64,000 nucleotides of DNA from Specibacter sp046714315 (GTDB lineage Bacteria > Actinomycetota > Actinomycetes > Actinomycetales > Micrococcaceae), in assembly GCA_046714315.1 (NCBI GenBank), contig JBKKBD010000212.1, forward strand, positions 44,718 to 108,717. The letters are read 5' to 3'. How positions within the stretch are numbered: the stretch's first letter is position 1; every line of letters begins with the position of its first letter. Below are positions 60,528 to 64,000 of the stretch, piece after piece. The notes below the pieces were generated by a model that saw only the letters and a program-made list of their open reading frames with translations, had not been told where the DNA came from and did not search any database. The position numbers and the translations under genes were made by a program.

Positions 60528-62045
60528 ATGCTGAGGATTCCGCCCATACGGCGGCGCAGAGGTGGCACATTTGCCGCCCTCGCCGCCTTTTTTACCGTCT
60601 TCTTTCTGGCGTTTGGGATAGGTGGTGCCTCAGCGTTGAGCGCACCGGCCCCAGCGTCAGTGGACACCAACGTGCAGGGAACCGCACAAACCACCGATGT
60701 TTCCGGCAAGAAATTTTCCATCGCTACGGACACCACGTTCGCACCGTTTGAATTCCGCGATGGCAGCGGAGAGCTGATCGGCATCGACATGGACCTGCTC
60801 AAGGCCATCGCCAAGCAGCAGGGCTTTGAGGTGGACATCAAGTCCTTGGGCTTTGACGCTGCCTTGCAGGCTCTGCAGTCGAACCAGGTAGCTGGCGTCA
60901 TTGCCGGCATGTCCATCACCGACGAGCGCAAGAACGTCTTTGACTTCTCGGATCCGTACTTCGATTCCGGCGTGCAGATGGCCGTGGCGAAGAACGATCA
61001 GGACATCAAGTCCTACACCGAGCTGTCGGGCAAGACCGTTACCGCCAAGCGTGGCAGCGAGGGTGAAACGTTCGCCAACTCCATCAAGGACCAGTACGGC
61101 TTCACCGTCAAGGCCCTGGCAGATTCGGCCACCATGTACGACGACGTCAAGGCCGGCAACTCCGTGGCCGTATTCGACGACTACCCGGTGCTCGCCTACG
61201 GTGTCAGCCAGAACAACGGACTGAAGATTGTCACCGACAAGGAACAGGGCAGCTCCTACGGCTTTGCCGTCAACAAGGGGCAAAACGCGGAGCTGCTGCA
61301 GGCGTTCAATGACGGTCTGACGGCACTGAAGGCCAATGGCGAATACCAGGCCATCCTTGATAAGTACCTCGCCAAGTCCGAGGTTCAGGAACAGGGTGGA
61401 TTCTTCCAGCTCGTCAAGGACAGCTTCCCGGCCCTGATGAAGGGCCTGTGGCTGACCTTGGTCGCCACTGTCCTTTCCTTGGCCATTGCGCTGGTACTTG
61501 GTGTGCTCTTCGGCTTCCTGAAGGTGGCTGAGAACAAGGTACTGCGCGCCATTGCCACCGTCTACGTCGCCATCTTCCGCGGTACGCCGTTGCTGGTTCA
61601 GGCGTTCTTCTTCTACTTCGGCCTGCCCCAGATGACAGGGCAGCCGTTGGACGTCCTCACGGCGGGTGTGCTCACACTGAGCTTGAACGCTGGAGCTTAC
61701 ATGACGGAGATCGTCCGTGGCGGTATCCAGTCGGTGGATCCGGGCCAGCTCGAGGCCAGCCGCAGCCTTGGCTTGGGGTACGTCACCTCCATGCGCCGGG
61801 TAGTGGTGCCGCAAGCTGTGAAGATCATGACGCCGTCGTTCATCAACCAGTTCGTCATCACCTTGAAGGACACTTCCCTGCTGGCCGTCATTGGCTTCGC
61901 GGAACTGACATACCAGGGGCAGCAGATCTACGCCTCCAACTTCCGCACCGGTGAAACCCTGCTGATTGTGGCCGCGATGTACTTCATCGTGATCACCATC
62001 TTGACCCAGCTCTCCAACGTCTTGGACAGGAAGTTCAACAAATGA
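60528..62045 (+). CDS. Amino-acid ABC transporter: substrate-binding protein fused to permease
   Basis: A signal-anchor N-terminus (RRRRGGTFAALAAFFTVFFLA) leads to a family 3 solute-binding domain (KKFSIATDTTFAPFEFRDG to about residue 275). After a short linker comes a HisM/GlnP-type permease (residues ~300-500) with about five helices and the EAA-type loop LEASRSLGLGYVTSMRR. The binding protein is thus tethered to its own channel, as in lactococcal GlnP. Polar amino acids, especially glutamine or glutamate, are the likely cargo given the glutaminase nearby. ATG 60528 with GAGGGA upstream is chosen; its stop overlaps the ATPase start as ATGA. Confidence 0.93.
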   Translation: MLRIPPIRRRRGGTFAALAAFFTVFFLAFGIGGASALSAPAPASVDTNVQGTAQTTDVSGKKFSIATDTTFAPFEFRDGSGELIGIDMDLLKAIAKQQGFEVDIKSLGFDAALQALQSNQVAGVIAGMSITDERKNVFDFSDPYFDSGVQMAVAKNDQDIKSYTELSGKTVTAKRGSEGETFANSIKDQYGFTVKALADSATMYDDVKAGNSVAVFDDYPVLAYGVSQNNGLKIVTDKEQGSSYGFAVNKGQNAELLQAFNDGLTALKANGEYQAILDKYLAKSEVQEQGGFFQLVKDSFPALMKGLWLTLVATVLSLAIALVLGVLFGFLKVAENKVLRAIATVYVAIFRGTPLLVQAFFFYFGLPQMTGQPLDVLTAGVLTLSLNAGAYMTEIVRGGIQSVDPGQLEASRSLGLGYVTSMRRVVVPQAVKIMTPSFINQFVITLKDTSLLAVIGFAELTYQGQQIYASNFRTGETLLIVAAMYFIVITILTQLSNVLDRKFNK

Positions 62046-62788
62046 GCGCAAGCGAAAAGACCGCGAAAATCAGTGTCCGCGAACTGAAGAAGTCCTTTGG
62101 TTCCAATGAGGTCCTCAAGGGCCTCGATGTTGACATTGCCGAGGGCGAGGTTGTGTGTGTTATCGGCCCGTCAGGTTCAGGAAAGTCCACGTTCCTGCGT
62201 TGCCTGAACAAGCTCGAGGACATCACGGCCGGAACGGTCACTGTCAACGGCTTTGACCTCACGGATGCCAAGGTTGATCTGAACACCGTGCGCCAGAACA
62301 TCGGCATGGTCTTCCAGCACTTCAACCTTTTCCCGCACATGAGTGTCATTCAGAACATCATGCTGGCCCCGGTTGAGCTGAAGAAGCTGGACAAGGCTGC
62401 GGCCCGGGCCAAGGCCATGGAGCTGTTGAAGCGTGTGGGCCTGGCCGAGAAGGCCGATGCCCGTCCGGCGTCGCTCTCAGGCGGTCAGAAGCAGCGTGTG
62501 GCGATTGCCCGCGCGCTGGCCATGAACCCCGGCATCATGCTCTTCGACGAGGCCACCAGCGCCCTTGACCCTGAAATGGTGGGTGAGGTGCTGCAGGTGA
62601 TCCGCGACTTGGCTGCCGAGGGCATGACCATGGTGGTGGTGACTCATGAGATGGGCTTCGCCCGCGAGGTCGCCGACCGTGTGATCTTCATGGATGGCGG
62701 GTTCATCTGTGAAGAGGGCACCCCCGAGGCCATCTTCACCAACGCCCAGCAGCCGCGTCTGCAGGAGTTCTTGGCGAAGGTTCTCTAG
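62042..62788 (+). CDS. Amino-acid ABC transporter ATP-binding protein
   Basis: The ATPase that powers the fused binding-protein/permease upstream. Walker A is GPSGSGKSTFLR, the Q-loop is VFQHFNLFPHM, the signature is LSGGQKQRVAIARALA, Walker B is MLFDEATSALDPE, and the H-loop is VVVTHEMGFA; all are intact. At 248 residues it is the GlnQ/HisP polar amino-acid class. Translationally coupled to the upstream gene and followed by a strong terminator, so the transporter is a two-gene operon. Confidence 0.96.
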   Translation: MSASEKTAKISVRELKKSFGSNEVLKGLDVDIAEGEVVCVIGPSGSGKSTFLRCLNKLEDITAGTVTVNGFDLTDAKVDLNTVRQNIGMVFQHFNLFPHMSVIQNIMLAPVELKKLDKAAARAKAMELLKRVGLAEKADARPASLSGGQKQRVAIARALAMNPGIMLFDEATSALDPEMVGEVLQVIRDLAAEGMTMVVVTHEMGFAREVADRVIFMDGGFICEEGTPEAIFTNAQQPRLQEFLAKVL

Positions 62789-62797
62789 CAATACGAC

Positions 62798-62835
62798 AGG
62801 GGGTGGCTGGCTGACTGCCGGTCACCCCCTTTTTC
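62798..62835 (+). terminator. Intrinsic terminator after the ABC transporter operon
   Basis: AGGGGGTG (62798-62805) pairs with CACCCCCT (62823-62830), followed by TTTTT. Confidence 0.85.
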
Positions 62836-62877
62836 GGGTTAAGAAACGACGACGTTTAACTTCAGTTGGGAGCGGAC

Positions 62878-63792
62878 ATGAAGGACTTGCAGGGAATCTT
62901 GAACGAGATAGCCGACATGGTTGCACCCTTGTGCCGCAATGGTGAAGTGGCCGCCTACATTCCCAGTTTGGGAGAGGTTTCTCCGGATAATTTCGGCATG
63001 TGCGTGGCCATGGCCGACGGCACCGTGTACGGGGCAGGGGATTGGCGCACGCCCTTCTCCATCCAGAGTATCTCCAAGGTTTTTTCGCTGGCCCTTGTCA
63101 TGTCCTACGACTACGACTCGATCTGGAAGCGCGTCTTCCGTGAGCCGTCCGGTACACCCTTCAACTCCATGATCCAGCTCGAGGCCGACCGCGGCATTCC
63201 GCGCAACCCCTTCATCAATGCGGGCGCACTCGTGGTCACAGACAGGCTGCTGACACTCACAGGTGACGCCTCGGGATCCGTGCGGGGTCTCTTGCGCAGT
63301 GAATCCGGCAACCCGACGGTCGATGTGGATTCGGTAGTGGCCGCTTCCGAGGCGGACCATGGACACCGAAATGCATCATTGGCGCACCTGCTGGCCAGCT
63401 ACGGAAACCTGGAAAATCCAGTAGAACTCGTGCTGGAGAACTACTTCAACCAGTGCGCCCTTGAAATGACCTGCGAAGACCTCGCCAAGGCATCGCTCTT
63501 TCTGGCCCGACACGGTGTTTCAGCCGGCGGAACGCCGTTCCTGAGCCCCAACCAGAGCAAGCGCGTCAACGCCGTCATGCTGACCTGCGGCACGTACGAC
63601 GCCGCGGGGGAGTTCGCCTATCGCGTGGGGCTTCCGGGTAAGAGCGGGGTGGGTGGCGGGATAGTAGCCATTGTGCCCGGCCGCTGCGCCATCACGGTGT
63701 GGGGCCCGTCTTTGGGTCCGAACGGCAACTCCGTGGCCGGCATTGCCGCCCTGGACGCATTCACAGCACGGACGGGCTGGTCCATTTTCTAA
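62878..63792 (+). CDS. glsA: Glutaminase
   Basis: It hydrolyses glutamine to glutamate and ammonia. The serine-dependent beta-lactamase-like fold is shown by FSIQSISKVF with the S-x-x-K pair S64/K67, then FINAGALVVTD, GNLENPVELVLENYFNQC and GKSGVGGGIVAIVPG. Length 304 residues, the usual bacterial size, with no extra regulatory domains. ATG 62878 has GGGAG six bases upstream and is preferred over the in-frame GTG-like start at 62866. Transcribed separately from, but next to, the glutamine-type importer, which suggests use of external glutamine as a nitrogen source or for acid resistance. Confidence 0.96.
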   Translation: MKDLQGILNEIADMVAPLCRNGEVAAYIPSLGEVSPDNFGMCVAMADGTVYGAGDWRTPFSIQSISKVFSLALVMSYDYDSIWKRVFREPSGTPFNSMIQLEADRGIPRNPFINAGALVVTDRLLTLTGDASGSVRGLLRSESGNPTVDVDSVVAASEADHGHRNASLAHLLASYGNLENPVELVLENYFNQCALEMTCEDLAKASLFLARHGVSAGGTPFLSPNQSKRVNAVMLTCGTYDAAGEFAYRVGLPGKSGVGGGIVAIVPGRCAITVWGPSLGPNGNSVAGIAALDAFTARTGWSIF

Positions 63793-63854
63793 CCTTGCTG
63801 GTGTCTTCCAAGCCCGCGGGGTCCTATCCGCGCAAAACTGTCGCAGCGCCCGGA

Positions 63855-63866
63855 TAGGCTTTTCCC
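63855..63866 (+). promoter_or_regulatory. TAGGCT -10 element six bases before the last gene (leaderless)
   Basis: TAGGCT (63855-63860), TTTCCC, ATG at 63867. No ribosome binding site. Confidence 0.5.
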
Positions 63867-64000
63867 ATGACCAATTCTTCTTCAACCGTGGTGTTGGTCC
63901 CCATGAAATCGGTTCCGGACGCCGAGCTGGAGGCCTTGCGGTCTGGCATTGCCGCACTTGAATTGGCACCAGGCCAAGAAACACTTGTAGGAAACCCCGC
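63867..64000 (+). CDS. N-terminal fragment, probable GNAT acetyltransferase (cut by window edge)
   Basis: Only ~44 codons are visible: VVLVPMKSVPDAELEALRSG and then LELAPGQETLVGNP. This resembles the start of GNAT-family N-acetyltransferases, but the acetyl-CoA binding motif would lie beyond the edge, so the call is tentative. Its start has the same TANNNT-N6-ATG arrangement as several other genes here. Confidence 0.5.
   Translation, partial: MTNSSSTVVLVPMKSVPDAELEALRSGIAALELAPGQETLVGNP

Noticed and set aside
60657..62051. 464-codon minus-strand frame opposite the ABC transporter gene
   Set aside because: Antisense shadow; the plus strand encodes an intact binding-protein/permease fusion.
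1..64000. CRISPR arrays, insertion sequences, prophage genes, tRNA or rRNA
   Set aside because: I looked for regularly spaced repeats, transposase or integrase motifs, tRNA T-loops and rRNA segments and found none that could be supported.

Overview
The window is a 64 kb piece of a high-GC actinobacterial chromosome and is almost entirely core genome. Gene content and order point to Micrococcaceae, most likely Arthrobacter or a close relative. The evidence is the division/cell-wall (dcw) cluster without ftsA and with sepF-yggT-divIVA downstream, a PASTA kinase next to class II DAHP synthase, an Rv2175c-type regulator, a polyphosphate glucokinase, glnA2-glnE, frequent GTG starts, and a MurE whose specificity loop fits L-lysine rather than diaminopimelate. 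The species call is inference; no 16S gene or other species marker is present.

Layout. 1-7 kb: the cut start of a ParA-like ATPase, then gcvP (glycine decarboxylase) and pyc (pyruvate carboxylase). 7-12.4 kb: lipid and sugar genes (acyl-CoA synthetase, ROK glucokinase, an alpha/beta hydrolase with a small membrane protein, PlsC-type acyltransferase). 12.4-20 kb: class II DAHP synthase, a PASTA Ser/Thr kinase, a LysM/transglycosylase, an Rv2175c-type DNA-binding protein, a polyprenyl diphosphate synthase and a lipoprotein. This echoes the aroG-pknL-Rv2175c-idsA2 region of Mycobacterium tuberculosis. 20-21.9 kb: dinB and a DUF3040 membrane protein. 22.2-42.5 kb: the dcw cluster mraZ-rsmH-ftsL-ftsI-murE-murF-mraY-murD-ftsW-murG-murC-ftsQ-ftsZ-pgeF-yggS-sepF-yggT-divIVA, mostly with overlapping stop/start codons. 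42.6-50.4 kb: lspA-rluD-type, dnaE, a membrane protein, hisD, nrdR. 50.4-54.3 kb: minus-strand SDR, ppgK, map and panB, with a tiny SPOR-like gene on the plus strand. 54.4-58.8 kb: glnA2-glnE. 58.8-60.3 kb: a sulfatase. 60.5-64 kb: a glutamine-type ABC importer (binding protein fused to permease, plus ATPase), a glutaminase, and the start of a probable GNAT acetyltransferase.

How the genes work together. The dcw block makes lipid II (murE/F/D/C, mraY, murG), polymerises and crosslinks it at the septum (ftsW, ftsI, ftsL, ftsQ), and places the ring and pole machinery (ftsZ, sepF, divIVA). The kinase/LysM/regulator block plausibly senses and trims the same wall. glnA2, glnE, the importer and glutaminase form a loose nitrogen and glutamine neighbourhood.

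I found no phage, insertion sequence, CRISPR array, tRNA or rRNA, and no convincing novel multi-gene system. The most interesting signals are small: a recurrent TANNNT-N6-start architecture implying leaderless mRNAs, a seven-unit 18-bp tandem repeat inside ftsQ, a 21-bp palindrome upstream of ftsZ, phased MraZ boxes and tandem dyads upstream of mraZ, and an MtrA-like direct repeat upstream of the LysM/transglycosylase gene.
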